Shown: piece by piece, positions 40,201 through 52,414 of the stretch | How the letters are laid out: every line of letters starts with the position of its first letter | Position numbering within the stretch: position 1 is the first letter of the stretch | DNA from: Hirudo medicinalis | Lineage: Eukaryota; Annelida; Clitellata; Hirudinida; Hirudinidae | Length of the DNA: 64,000 nt | Assembly: GCA_011800805.1 (NCBI GenBank) | Contig: MPNW01000087.1 | Coordinates: 1 to 64,000, forward strand | Direction of reading: 5' to 3' | Translations under genes and position numbers: made by a program | Notes under the pieces: generated by a model | The model's input: only the letters and a program-made list of their open reading frames with translations | The model's database searches: none | Told to the model about the DNA's origin: nothing

Positions 40201-43200
40201 TGTAGGACCCATGCGGGTCAAACATATAGCAAATCATATTAAGTAATATATGTTTCTTTGTATTTAATTCGAAAGATAAGTTTCACATTTACTTTATATT
40301 GCTATAAAATAAAAATTGTGAAGAAATTGGAATGCCATTATGAATGACTAACTTGATGATGATGATAATACGTCAGTGTGATTAAATTATCTCTGAATCG
40401 CCGTTAAATCACAGACTGATTGAATTTGCAGCCAAATTAAAGCATTTAATGTTTAAAAATTAAAATAATTCTTAACCTCGACCTTTTTTTTTTGAATGAC
40501 ACGCTTCAGTCAATTAGACGCAGTTTTATTGATCCAAACATCCAGAATTAATTTCTTCTTTTTCCAGATTTATTTTCAGATATTGAAATTAAATAAACCA
40601 TCTAATATTTCAGATATTTAACAACTGCGTTTTCAAAAATAACATTACAAATTAATTATAGTCTGTTTAAAGGCAACTTGATAGCATTTCCTTGTTGGAA
40701 CTCCAGCATAACTTCAATTAGATTTAAAGCTCTCTAAATGTTCTGAAATATTCACGATATTTTATGTTTTATGCGATAAGGAATTAAATTCTTGACATTA
40801 TTTAAAGCTTTATTCTTGAGAAGATTAAATAAAATTAATTTGAATTCACAACAAACTTATAAATTAGTCGAAAAATGAATCATGATTCTGGAAGAGTTTA
40901 TTTATCGATAATTAACGACATCGATTTTTTAATTATTAATATGAACAATTAACGTTAAAATATATCCAATGTTATTTCTCAATAAATTACATGTTTAAAT
41001 ACGACAAGAAAGAATAATTCGAAATGATATAAAAAAGAACGTTGGAAACATCCTAAATAAGGCACAAATTGATGCGAACGAAAGTGGCATTTCAATGGAA
41101 AGTGGATATTGTGTGCTGGAAGTGATTAACAACGAAGCAATCATGGAAGTAACCATAAAAAAAAGATCACACTTCCATTTGCTCAATTATTTCAAATAAA
41201 TTTATTTGGTACGCATTTCCAAAATGGCATCAAACGTAAATGTTATAAGTGATTTTGTACTCGCAAGTTTTTTTTTAAACTGAACATTTTTGTCGAGTTT
41301 GAATAAAAAGTTAAAGTGATGACAATTTTAGTTGCAGGATACTTCTACAACATGACCAATGACAATCAACACCATGTGTTAGAAAAAGGAAAGTCAACAG
41401 TTCTTGAATGCGAATTCCATGCTGATAGTTACAACCTTTTCAACAATCCAGTACTGTGGACAAAAATTCAATTAAACGAACGGACTCCTGTCAACTTACT
41501 GGGAAACTTAAATGAGCCATTTGCTTCGACGAACAGATTTGAGGTTTCTTTCACTGCATCACCGCCCAGATATCGCTTCGAATTGTCAGTTTTAGGTAAG
41601 TTAACAGTCTGAAGGTGTCTTAAGTCTATTAAGTTGAGTCTTAAGTTGATTTTACTTCATAAAAACGTTAACAGCCTTTTTCATTATAGAATACGAATAA
41701 CGCTTAAAGAGTTAGTGTTTTTTTAACTCTTGCAACTCAGTATCAGCATCATCAACATCGGCCTTCTTGGCGATCCGATGATGAAAATATTAGTGAATGG
41801 AAGCTGGCGTGCTTGAGCAAGCCTGTCTATCTGATGATTGAAACCATTCGTCATTTTATTTCCTCAGTTCCTGGACAACGTCAATTATTACGATATCAAT
41901 CAGTTGAAGCGTTCAAAAGCCAATTTGGCTCAATCTGCATGAACTCTTGAGAAACTGATAATTTGATGAAGAACCAGGAATTTTGAAAATTTCACAAAAT
42001 GTCTTAGATAAAGAATGTACATTTGTTTTTAAAGTGGATTAGAAGACATCTAATATTTTTGGAAATTATTAATAAGATGATATTACGGAAGTTAAAATAA
42101 TTTTTTTTAATTTCTAAATTCAATTACTACCTTCAAATTCAGCACAATGTTTATAACTTCATCAAGTTGAGAAATGAAAACAGGTGTGAATGGAAATAAA
42201 TAAAATTTTAAATTGTAAAACAAAAAGGGTTGTTTTAACTCTTGAAATCTTGTAGTTATTATTTCTGATGTTGTTAACATTGTCAACTACTTCATATTTT
42301 ATGCAAAAAAATTTAGTACCTCGAAACAGTAAGAATTTCCTTGGTTCTGTTTATTTAACTAATCTCTAAGGAGCGAACCCAAGCGAAAATAATTAATAAG
42401 ATGTATTGATGGATGATAAGCTGAATTTCTATGTAAATGAAAATTCGAAAATTTAAAAACTTTATTATCCGACCAGATGTCACTCCAGAAGATAGCGCCA
42501 ATTACACTTGTGAAGTCAAAGCATCGAATTTCCTCGTCTTGGCTTCCATGATGCACTTTCTTTATGTCAGGGGTTATTAGTTGTGTACTTCATTTTTAGT
42601 TTTTCTAAAACAATATTTTATTTTACTTTTGTCTTTCTGGCATCACATTAACTACTTGATTTTGTTTAAGATGACGTGAAGAACTTATTTATGGTCCACG
42701 GCAATGAGGTACCATTTGGCCACCGTTTGAAGTCGTCGGTCATTAAAGTAATCGAAGGTAAACCAGTCCGATTAACTTGCATATCCTTTGGTGGTTATCC
42801 GCCACCAAAACTCGAGTTGAACCTTGGAAAACAGGACATCACCGCATTATTTGAGTTTCGTTCTAGCGCTATCTTGAGCGGAAGTCGGGGAATGCGAAAA
42901 GTAACCTACAAGAATGAAAGATGGATGAACAATATGAGGTGATTTTTTTTTTTGGTTTCTTAAGGTTTAAAATTTTTATGTGTTATATATGCATACATAT
43001 TTATATTTGAATCCTAGAACATTATTGCCATTCAGGTTAGCTCAATGGGCTGCGTTCTTGCATTCTTGGGATATTGTAGTGCCTTCACACATTTTTGTCC
43101 GATTCATCAAGTTATGCTGAGGACATTACTAAAATACTACTGCTACTACTATTACTATGAAACATTTTGTTCAGCCAATGACCATAGTGTGGACATTGAT

Positions 43201-46200
43201 TGCAATTTTGAATATTGAAATTTGTCAAAATATAAGCAGTTATTGTAATATTAATATCATTGGTTGTCCGTCGTCAATCTTCGGTCTCTTCGTCCGTGTC
43301 TTCACCAGGTGCTGTGCTTGAAGAACTTCCAGATCTTGTAGGTCTCCTGCAATACTCAACATCCACATCCATATTCTTCTTGTAACTTCATGTGCTTTCC
43401 AACAATTCCAGGACTGCCAAGAGACTGACCCCATCCAATTCAATATGAGAGCTGTGATCAACCCTTTCTGCCTTCCTGCATCGGCAATCGGGTTGTTCTG
43501 CTTCATCCATCTGTGAATGTCGGGCTTGTCGTACTTATTCACTTTAAATTAATGGATTCTCTCCAATCCCACGGTGTCCTTTACGACCGCCACATTGCAA
43601 ACGATGTATTCTGACTTGCTCCATGCACAGAGAACTGGAATTTTTGTTCCTAGCACCGTTGGAATACTGGGTTCCGACTTCGTCTTGCATGACGAGGACC
43701 ATTGGTTCTGGGGCAATTCTGAACAATGTGGCCCAGAGACTCCACATTTTCACAGCCGGCATGTTCATATATTGTGTTAGCCAATGGATTTCTCCTTGCC
43801 GATTGCAGCCTATTGTGTAGGACAGCGGCGCGAACTTTTGTGCATTGCAAAAACTGATGGGTTGGCATCCTGTCAACACCATCCACCAACCACTCGCTAG
43901 GGACCACGACATTCACAAACGACTTTAATCCATACCCATCAACTGTTTTGTACATTTGCTCCATACTAGCCAGGTTTCCAGAATTTCCTGACTTCATGAT
44001 AGTTGTATTTTGGTGCAATACGTCCATTAAGAAACTGTCTTTATTCTTGCTTGTTGCAAGAAGTTAGTCATCCTTCGAATTTTTACCTCCGGAATCCAAC
44101 TTCGTAATTGGAGAACTTCCAGTCCACCAAATCTGACAGAGGCATGTAATAATGCGTTCGTGGTATCTTTTGGCAATCGTAGCCATCTCCGCACTGAACT
44201 TCTAATTGCAACATGAGAGCGGCATTAAGGGATCGGAGAGCAAGTTTTTCGAAAGTGAGGTGAAAATGAACCAAACTTGGCAACAAATGTGTTTTAGAAT
44301 GTACAGTCTTTGACAGATTTGAGAGGAGCACTCGAAATGGAATGAAGGCCTTCCTGAACTCTGTCTGCAAGTGATGCACATTTCATACGTGGCCCCATCT
44401 GGACACCGAGATACTTGTAAGTGTCTGTTATACTGAGGGCCTTGAAAAGTTCCATGAAAGTTTTCATTTACTGCAAAGTCACTCGTCTTCTGCCCCCGAC
44501 GTATCTGAAGAATTTTTTGTATTCCTTTTGCCTTCAGTGGCACTTGATGGCCTCCAAAGTGTGATGCTGAAATTTCTTGCGAGCCTCGTCATTGATATTC
44601 TTGCAACCATTTTTAACCAATTCCAGTACAATCTCCACCAGCATGTTTGATTCCTCTGATGACCACAAACATTTTTCCAGCTCTTTTATTGTGGTATTCA
44701 ACGTGGTGTTTTTCATTCTTGTGTAATTTTAGTCCTTTAGACGTCCAAACCGAAGCCGAGCAGTACTCATACTTTACCGACACATTCTGACCAGCTTGAG
44801 CTTGAGTTTCAAAACCTGAGTTTGAACTTTCATGCGTTTTGTCGACTTTACGACTTGTCTTGACTTCAACGTGCGAACTAAAATATCGGACTGGTGTTAT
44901 TAGACATAATCATAAAATGTAGCAGACAAGTATTCCTTTATCTTCAAATATTCCCCATTTTGACAGTATTTTCACTTGTTATCGAATGAAAGGTAGGGGA
45001 CACGAATAAACGAGTTAATTCAGAAAAACCAGTCGATTTTCGAGCGCAATTAACTTATTATCTACTCAAATCAAGCAGGAAAATCAAACCGGCCGCTCCT
45101 CCGCTCTCTCGCTCGAAACTACTACTGCTACTGCTAATGGCTTAAAAATAGGATTCAGTCATAATAGCCATAACGACCACTTGCAAGTCGGAGACCAACG
45201 AAAGATATCTTTTTAGATTTTTTTTAATTTTTAGGCTTGAAAAGGTTCTTCCCATATCCTGGTATTTAATTTCTCAAGTTAGCAAATTTTTTTAACACAT
45301 ACCGAACCTATGAAATCTATGAGTAAGATTGATTTAAAATGCATGCTCTGCTCAATTAACTCCACCTGAATGTCCTCAGGTATTAAATGAACATCCGCAC
45401 TGAATGGCGAACTTAGAGAATTGAACTGAGGTTCCTCGTTCTTATAACTTCAAGGCAATTAAGTTTGATGCGAAGCTTGAGGGAACTTTGTCTTTCTCAA
45501 GCAAAGTAAAATGTCGAAATAAATAATCTGACATCAAATCAGTGGCTCTTTTCTGTCTTCTTGTCAAATGTTTCAGTCAAAGATCAGCTTTGCGTTAAGG
45601 TGTCTTTTCAAATTGTACTTTTTAAAATCTACCACACTTTCCTTACATATGGATGCATACTGCTGCATTGGTAAATAAGTATTTAAATATTTGGTCAAAT
45701 TATAATATTTTAATTTATTTATTTGGTTTGAAAATAAGTGAATGGAATGCAAAAGAAAAAGGGCAGTCAAATTGTGACGTGATATATTCGCCAATTCGAG
45801 AATTGTCAACATATCTTTGATTATTTGTTGATTCGATTTCAAATTAGAATACTCACATACTAGCAAATGATATCGCATCCGCATTAAATGTGCTTCTAAC
45901 ATAAAGTTCTCACATGAAAAGGCATAACATTTGGCGATGGTAAAATAATCAAGGTGATGAGTAGTAAGCATATGTTCTTCATTTGTTTGTAGATTTGAAG
46001 TCAAAGAAAATGGCAATGTTTTGAAGTGCATCTCAACCGTGCCTGGGTATGAACCTCGACATTACGAAGCCCATCTGGAAGTGCAATGTAAGTTCCAAAG
46101 GTTCTCAGCTCGTTCACAAAGATTTCTTACAAGTTTGCTAAAGTTTGTAGCATAACATTCAATTATTTTGTTTACATTATTTCTTGCTGGAGGGCTCATT

Positions 46201-48219
46201 AAACCACTAACATCAATCTGAAATCATTTCAAAACAAAAGGATAAGCTCAACCGAGAAAGTTTGAAGTAACTAATATTTCTAAATTGTCTTTTTTTAATA
46301 ATGCGTATTTAAAAACTCCTGACTGGTCGATTCGATTTTTCGTCCAACCTCAGACTTTTTTAAGTGTAAAAGTTTTATTAAAACCGAATATTGGAATGAG
46401 GTTGAATTAATTTATACCTCGAAAAAGCTTTTTTGATAAGATTTTGTAGAAGCGAGAGAAATATGGGCTTGTAAAAATAATTATCTTTGATTAAAAACTA
46501 TTTCCTGAATTGCAGTTCTATTAGTAAAATTGAGTTACATCGGGTTCGTTGCCAGTCGAGAGCTTTTAGATTCAGAGTCATAAGTTGTTTCGATGAAAGA
46601 AAGAACAGTTAATTGCAACCATCAGAGATGGATTTGCTTGAAAACTGGCTACTGTGGATCAAACGTGATAGTTTTTAAGTCCTGGGATGCATTTGCTCTG
46701 CTTTCAGTGATTCCATGTGATTTTGATAATGATGTTTTAATCTTAGAACGGCTGCTTAAAAGAAACGTAGAATAAAGAAGTCCACCATTATGAATTCTTA
46801 TTAGTAGAACTGCTATCAACAAATTTCTGTCATAATCATCTAGTTAAGAAATCTGTACAATATAAGACTCTAACTCTAAAACAAAGCAATTCTGTAATTG
46901 TGTTGAAGTTGACGAGTCGATTCTTTTTTTTTTAAAGAAGTTTAACAGATTTAACGATTTGGTAAATTGGGAATATGACTTTTGTATATCGGAAACTGTA
47001 CCGAAAATCCTTCGAACAGATGCACCACGAGTTACATGTCTTGACGCAGTGGTTGCTGTTGACAACGACGATGTTGTGCTGAGGTGCAATGTCACCGCCA
47101 GACCCCCCCCAAGAACGTTAGTGTGGATCCTTAACAACGAGACCAATCTCACTCAACATTCAAGACACCTTCCAACGTGTTCGTCGCCAACCGAGTTAGC
47201 ACGCTTGCAGTTTGATCTACTACGCTATTGAACTTATTGAACATTTATGAACGGTTCAATAATTCGTCCATTGTTCAATGCTATTCAGGATCTGGGTAGT
47301 GGAATAACTCAGACGTCACTAGTCATACGATCTGTTTCTTCTGATGATGTGCGAAAATACTCAGTCATCGTTGGTAACGATGTTGCTGAGACTACCAGCC
47401 AAGTTGAAATAAGAAAAAGTAATACTTTATTTATTATGGTCATAAGTTATCTTAATTGTATTCAGGGAGTAGTCAATCATACCGACAGCTACACTTTAGC
47501 TTTTACGTGCATTCGTGAAATATTTAGGCATTCTTTTCTTCAGAAGGAGCCAAACAATTATATAAATCAACTTTTATTTACCAACGGCCCATCAAGTTAT
47601 TGTTACGAAATCAAAGGCACTTCAAATGAGACTTCTTTCATGCGACAATCTTTTATTGATCATCTTCTTCTAGTATATCCCAATATTTTCGATATTCTCT
47701 GAAATTTTAAAAGTTATTTAATATGCCTTACTGAGGCATTATGCAATACTTCACCGAAACTTCTTGAACTTCAAAATCTCTCATCAAGTTAAGTCAACTT
47801 AACTTGGAATATTAAATGCGCATCTGTTAATTAAATGATTTGTTCAACACTGCATAATTACATTCATGCTTGCAGAATCCAGGATTCAGGTCAATGGCGA
47901 TGTTCTTGTATCAGACTCAATGTCCTACCACGTGACCAACAACAATAATTTAAATAAAAAGCCCAACGAACTGTCGACAGGAAAAAAGGCGACAAGAACA
48001 AGACCTTTCTCGGATCATCATCATCATCATTATCATCACCGTAATCAACATCAAGACGAACAACAACAACACGGACCAAGCGCTCAACAACTGAATTCAA
48101 CTGGAAGTAACTGCAGCTTCCTTCATCTTGTTGTGGTTACAACAACTTTACTCTTCGTTACGGTGTTAACAACGACGAGGATCCACTTAATCTTACGATT
48201 GTTTCACTTTCGTAGATAA
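37279..48219 (+). CDS. Immunoglobulin-domain single-pass membrane protein
   Basis: This is a predicted cell-surface adhesion/recognition protein. A candidate signal-peptide exon, MLIVLRPARLSPYAFITVFL (37279-37342), ends in a strong donor, phase 1. Ig exons follow. 41338-41595 and 42477-42572 form a first Ig fold (STVLECEF, VLWTK, DSANYTCEV). 42671-42938 and 45993 to 46087 or 46100 form a second (VRLTC, VLKCIST). About 46949-47200 and 47289-47418 form a third (VVLRCNV, TLVWILNN, DDVRKYSVIV), whose F-strand cysteine is replaced by valine. The last exon, from about 47876 to TAA at 48217-48219, gives a stalk with SDHHHHHYHH and a hydrophobic segment LHLVVVTTTLLFVTVL followed by a short basic tail. 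Phases match from the signal exon through the fourth Ig exon and into the last exon. Junctions around 46087-46949 and 47200-47289 are unresolved, so a missed exon, sequencing error or decay is possible. Several N-glycosylation sites are visible (NMT, NYT, NET). I do not recognise a specific orthologue. Confidence 0.75.
38570..38650 (-). mobile_element. GC-rich hAT-like terminus
   Basis: An isolated GC-rich patch ends ctcctcttggcggccctg. Reversed, it is CAGGGCCGCCAAGAGGAG, resembling the terminal repeats of some hAT elements. No transposase and no partner end were found nearby, so this may be a solo end or MITE. It sits in the presumed first intron of the Ig gene. Confidence 0.35.
38651..41337. 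other. Presumed first intron of the Ig gene, right part
   Basis: AT-rich, with no recognised element apart from the hAT-like terminus to its left. An open frame at about 41020-41198 on plus (NDIKKNVGNILNKAQID and onward) shows no family resemblance. Confidence 0.4.
43028..43160 (+). mobile_element. SINE-like insertion with tRNA head
   Basis: It starts with caggttagctcaatgggctg, the A-box head of the SINE family seen at 33231. It then continues into ttcatcaagttatgctgagg, followed by a (ctactg)-like tail shared in reverse with about 26870-26930. It therefore combines a family A head with a different body. It is in an intron of the Ig gene. Confidence 0.55.
43240..44720 (-). pseudogene. R2-like (restriction-enzyme-like endonuclease clade) retrotransposon remnant
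   Basis: Read on the minus strand, the order is as follows. TDTYKYLGVQMG and the following thumb region come first (about 44430-44250). SVRRWLRLPKDTTNALLHAS with a FGGLEVLQLRSWIPEVKIRR segment lies at about 44200-44090. VRAAVLHNRLQSARRNPLAN with the zinc-knuckle stretch CENVESLGHIVQNCPRTNGP follows at about 43830-43690. A block with NKYDKPDIHRWMKQN (43542-43490) resembles the KPD catalytic motif of the R2-type endonuclease. Frameshifts and stops separate the blocks. R2 proper inserts in 28S rDNA; this copy lies in an intron of the Ig gene with no rRNA sequence nearby. Confidence 0.7.
45573..45970 (-). other. Unassigned long open frame, helical-looking, antisense in an Ig-gene intron
   Basis: About 130 codons are open without a break, from an ATG at 45970 (the frame extends up to 46031, across an Ig exon). 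The translation has a regular pattern of hydrophobic residues (for example MLEAHLMRMRYHLLVCEYSN and IIKDMLTILELANISRHNL) and looks like a helical-repeat protein fragment rather than random AT-rich frame. I recognise no family. It may be part of an unrecognised transposon or a processed gene fragment. No flanking splice sites were confirmed. Confidence 0.3.
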
Positions 48220-50589
48220 TTCTTAAAATCACAAATTCAAAGGTAATTAAATTTCAAATGGTTTCAAATAATAAATAGATTAAAATTATTCTTAAAACTT
48301 TCTTTTAGCCATTTATTTTATTGTCCTTGAGGTGATAATTGTACAACACACAATATTTGACAATGCACTCATTGTAGGCAACATGGTTATCAAAAGTTTA
48401 CAAACTTAATATTTCATAATTAAACACACTTATAATAGTTATCAATATTTCATGATTAAACACACTTACAATAGTTATTATCAAATACTATGTCATTATG
48501 AAAAACAACTTGAATTACTTTAAATTACTTGAATTACTATTTTAAAATTCTCAACAGAAAGTTCATGTCTGAGTTTCAATTAAGCTCGGATAAATGAATT
48601 TTGGTTACAATAATTAAATTTGTAAATATTATTTGTAAAATATTTATACGATGAATGAAACTAAATTACCTAAAATTTTAATTAAAAATCTTAAATTACC
48701 TGATACTATATTGGCAAAGGTTGCATAACACCAAAAAATTTTAGCTGTTTTTATCCATCACTGAAGCACAAAATCCCTAGAAATTAGAAATGTTTCATTT
48801 GCATAAAAGTCATCCCTCAAATCACGCTAGCTCAGCGATGGTTTCATATGCTGAATGATCCTCGTCATGATGGATTTCACGTCGAATTCTGCCATTTTCG
48901 AAAGGAAATATTTGTTTATCCATAGTTATTTGTTATTTTTGAACATCAATTTAAAAATGAAATGTTTTTACTCCGTTAATATTTTTATTACGTCCTTTCA
49001 GGAGTTCAATCAATTATTGAAGTAATTAGAATTTTAGATTTTTTTTGACGCAAAATTAGTTAAACCAATCTCCTCTCACAAATTACACACGCATAACATT
49101 TATATTCAATAATTTTTTGCAATTTTAAATTTTTGCTAACTTCATGGATATTGTAAATACGAATAGTTTTAAATATGTCTATTTCAAGGAGGTCCATGTT
49201 ATGAAAAAGATCCTTCTAACCGCAAATTAACTGAAGATCAAGAATCCAATAGCAGTTGGAAGAATGAATTTGAGTGATGGAGTGGTTGATGAAGCATTTT
49301 TTGTTCAATCTTGATAACATAAAATTCATAATCGAATCAGATGCTGGGAAATACTGACTTGACGATCAGCTTCTGACGCTACACGGCGCCTTATAAATTA
49401 ATTATTGTTATTAATAATATTATTAAAAGTTGTTGTTGTTCGAATTTCAAGAAAGGAAGATCCCAATCTAGTGGTTGTAGACGCGTTGTAGCTAATTTAA
49501 TAATAAAGGCTACGTAAATGTAATGTAATAACCACTTTATCGTGATGAAACAGACTAAGTTATGAAGGATTATTTCATTAAAAATTCATTCCAATGACCC
49601 AGAATCAATCAATTATATAGTACATTATAATGTTTTTATTTTATTAAATGGTGACACATGTTTACTGCAACATTTATTGGATGCGGTGATTTTTTTTTTT
49701 GCAAGGACGAAATAAATCCAGAGGCCATGGAAATCTTGTCATTGACGGAAGTTTTATTTGCATTAAGAAGCTTGGTGCCTTGAAATTACTGAAAAAATTG
49801 ATCCCCCAAAAAATTATATTATCACTTTCGCATAGAACATGTTTTTCCAAGTCATATTACCTAGTTTTAAAGAGATGAATGATGTTCATTGAGTAAAAAC
49901 GTCCATATGAAACTTAGGCTTCACGATAAAAGATACAAAAATATGTTCTGAGCGATCAATAGAATGCTGGTCGATATCTTGCAGATGATTTCGAGAAGCA
50001 CACATCATGTGCACCAACCAAAGAGAAAATTACTGCATTTCTAATAATGCTGCTGGTGGAAGGCTGGATAATTCACAATTTATCCTTCAGCAAAATAACT
50101 TTAGTTGTAAAATTATCTTTAAATATGCAATTACATCGCTGAATTCAACTCGTTCAAAACTTGTTTGCAATCATCGTATGTTTAGAATAGAACAATTATA
50201 GAACTTTGTAAACCACAGTTTGATCCGCTTCATTGAGCAACGGCATTCTCGACTTGTCATCCTTTTAGAAGCGCTAAGGGATGGCATGATTTTTTATCTA
50301 TTTTATTTTTTAAAGAGCTTGACTTTGAAATAGTATGTGGGCTCATTAATATGGGTTCACATTAACTATAAATTATTTTTTTCTTTTTCTTTAAACAAAT
50401 TTAACGAAACGCCAACAGAATTCAAGCAAATATCAAAGTTGTTTTTATTGGTATTAAAAATACACGCAAAACTCTCCTTTCCCAAAAAAATAAATAAAGA
50501 TAATTTTACTTGAATAGACAACGAACATTCACAAAACAAGATGAAATCAGTTAACAACCTCAAACAATAAACAGTTAACATTACAACTT
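48220..50589. other. Intergenic AT-rich DNA downstream of the Ig gene
   Basis: No supported gene. It includes the Ig gene's 3' flank and the tandem duplication at 48409. Possible poly(A) signals (for example aataaa near 48270) lie just after the Ig stop codon. Confidence 0.4.
48409..48480. repeat. 36-bp tandem duplication
   Basis: Two adjacent copies of atatttcatrattaaacaca and the bases after it (ctta.aatagttat) start at 48409 and 48445. They differ at only a few positions. Confidence 0.85.
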
Positions 50590-51345
50590 CAAGTTCAAAT
50601 CTCTTTTTACCAAACAAGTTATCACACGTAGTGTAACCAATGGAGTTCCCAAAGACAGTGTGCTTGTCTTTTTCTGATCTTTATTAATGATGTCACAACC
50701 AACATCTCTAAAGTCGTCATAACAAAACTGTTCGCTGATGACATTAAGTTGTATGCTTGTTTTCCGACAGACAAAAGGAGCTTGCAAAAGGCTTCTGATT
50801 AGCAGTATTCTCAGTGCATGGAGACAGGCAAAAAAAACCTGGCACCATCCAAATGCTCTCTATGTTCAATCACTGGCCCCACTAGCACAACAGATGCACC
50901 TTCCTATATGCTAGCGTCTAGTCCACCAAGAAAAAAAAAGGTTACCCAAGAGCGTGACCTCGGGATATTGGTTGATATCTAATTCACATAGATAAAATTA
51001 CCCGTTCTGCATCCACAAGATCACGTCTTATTATCAGGTACCTCTCCTCTGGCAACGAAGTGATCCTTGCCAAGGCATTCTGCACCTACTATCCGGCCAT
51101 TACTCGAGTACTGCTCAGGTGTAAGGAATCCCCACTATCAATACCTCATCGACAAAATTGGGAGAGTTCAAAGACGATTCACAAAGTCAATTTCCTCTCG
51201 TGTACTAGTTTATAGTAAATAACCAAATACTTCTTCTCCAATAGAATAGTCCGCGTCTGGAACTCATCACCAGACGACATTGTAACCTCTACCACCTTCT
51301 CTAGGTTGCATTGCTATATCGATAAATTAGACCTTCCTAAATTCT
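50590..51345 (+). pseudogene. LINE reverse transcriptase and C-terminal fragment
   Basis: The plus strand encodes VTNGVPKDSVL, then FLIFINDVTTNISKVV and KLFADDIKLYACF, the catalytic F-A-D-D box. It continues with ERDLGILVDI, LLEYCSGVRNPHYQYLIDKI and GRVQRRFTKS, ending with RVWNSSPDDIV and KLDLPKFLTV near 51340. This is the full RT-to-C-terminus order of a CR1/jockey-type LINE. Stops and frameshifts are present. Confidence 0.8.
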
Positions 51346-52295
51346 TAACTGTTACCAGCTGAATCTCCCTCCTCCTTAATATTTATTCCTACTTTATTTA
51401 AGTTAAGAATTATTCTATTTCAGTTTATCTTTTTGAATTTTTGTCTCTTCTTCTTTCGATTTTGTATTGACTTTTCTGATTTGTCTGTTTCTCTGTCCTC
51501 ACCTGCCGTTATTTTAATTCATTTCCATATTCTTCCATTTTATTTTATCCGATGTATTTTTTTAACTTATTTATTTTCTTTATTATATCTTATTTTAATT
51601 TGTCTTTCTTCTTTTTCAAATTTTTGACTTTTTCCTGTTAGATGGTGTTTTAACTGTTCCTCTCTTACCGTTTAAGTAGCAAAGCATGGCTTGCCCTTCG
51701 GTTTGTTTATTCGAATAAATAAATGAAGGATTAAAGGTGAACACAGTAGGTCATTTTAAACATCTTAATGAAGAGGCACCAAATTCTTCCGCATTTTGGA
51801 TAGACCAGTTTGTAGGTTTGGATTCAATAGAATAACGTGTACTTTGTATTTGTAGTTTTAAAATGTTGATTTTACGTTAATATTTGTAAGTATATAATAT
51901 CACTAGCGCTCTTCAAAGGATCATATGAAAAGCGGTTGGTAAAAGATGCTAAAAGAAGATAATTTATTTTTTAGAGAAATTTTTTGAAAATCCCCAGTGT
52001 CGTTGAATCCTAAGTCGAACAAAAGGAAATATTCACGTTACAAATGAATTCCTTCAATAAAAGATTGGGTTCTGCATCTCATTGAGACCCATCATGCAGT
52101 TTTAAACTGCCGCAAAATATTCACTGAATCCTATAATCCTATATGAAAATATCCTATCACACACACAAAATTGCTTTCATAACGACTAAGCGTAACAATA
52201 TCGTATATCATTGGACCGAGCACTTTGGTATTTAGCCGATCTTTTGAGTGCCTTATGTATCCGAATGGGATGTGAAAGCACTTTTTAATCGATCT
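51346..52295. other. Intergenic DNA
   Basis: Pyrimidine-rich stretch (51420-51660) followed by AT-rich sequence; no gene supported. The first part may be the 3' UTR of the LINE. Confidence 0.35.
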
Positions 52296-52414
52296 ACCAT
52301 TTATATAGCGCCCCTACCCCAGGGCGCTCCCTGGCGGTGCAGGCTGGGTTGCGAACATGACACATTACGACTGTTGCTATTACGACCGCAACCCATTCGG
52401 CCAACCTGTACGCC
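52296..52414 (-). mobile_element. tRNA-derived SINE copy (family A)
   Basis: The plus strand begins ccatttatatagcgccccta and passes gggttgcgaacatgaca (B box reversed) to ggccaacctgtacgcc (A box reversed). It is closely similar to the copies at 25871 and 33231. Confidence 0.7.
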
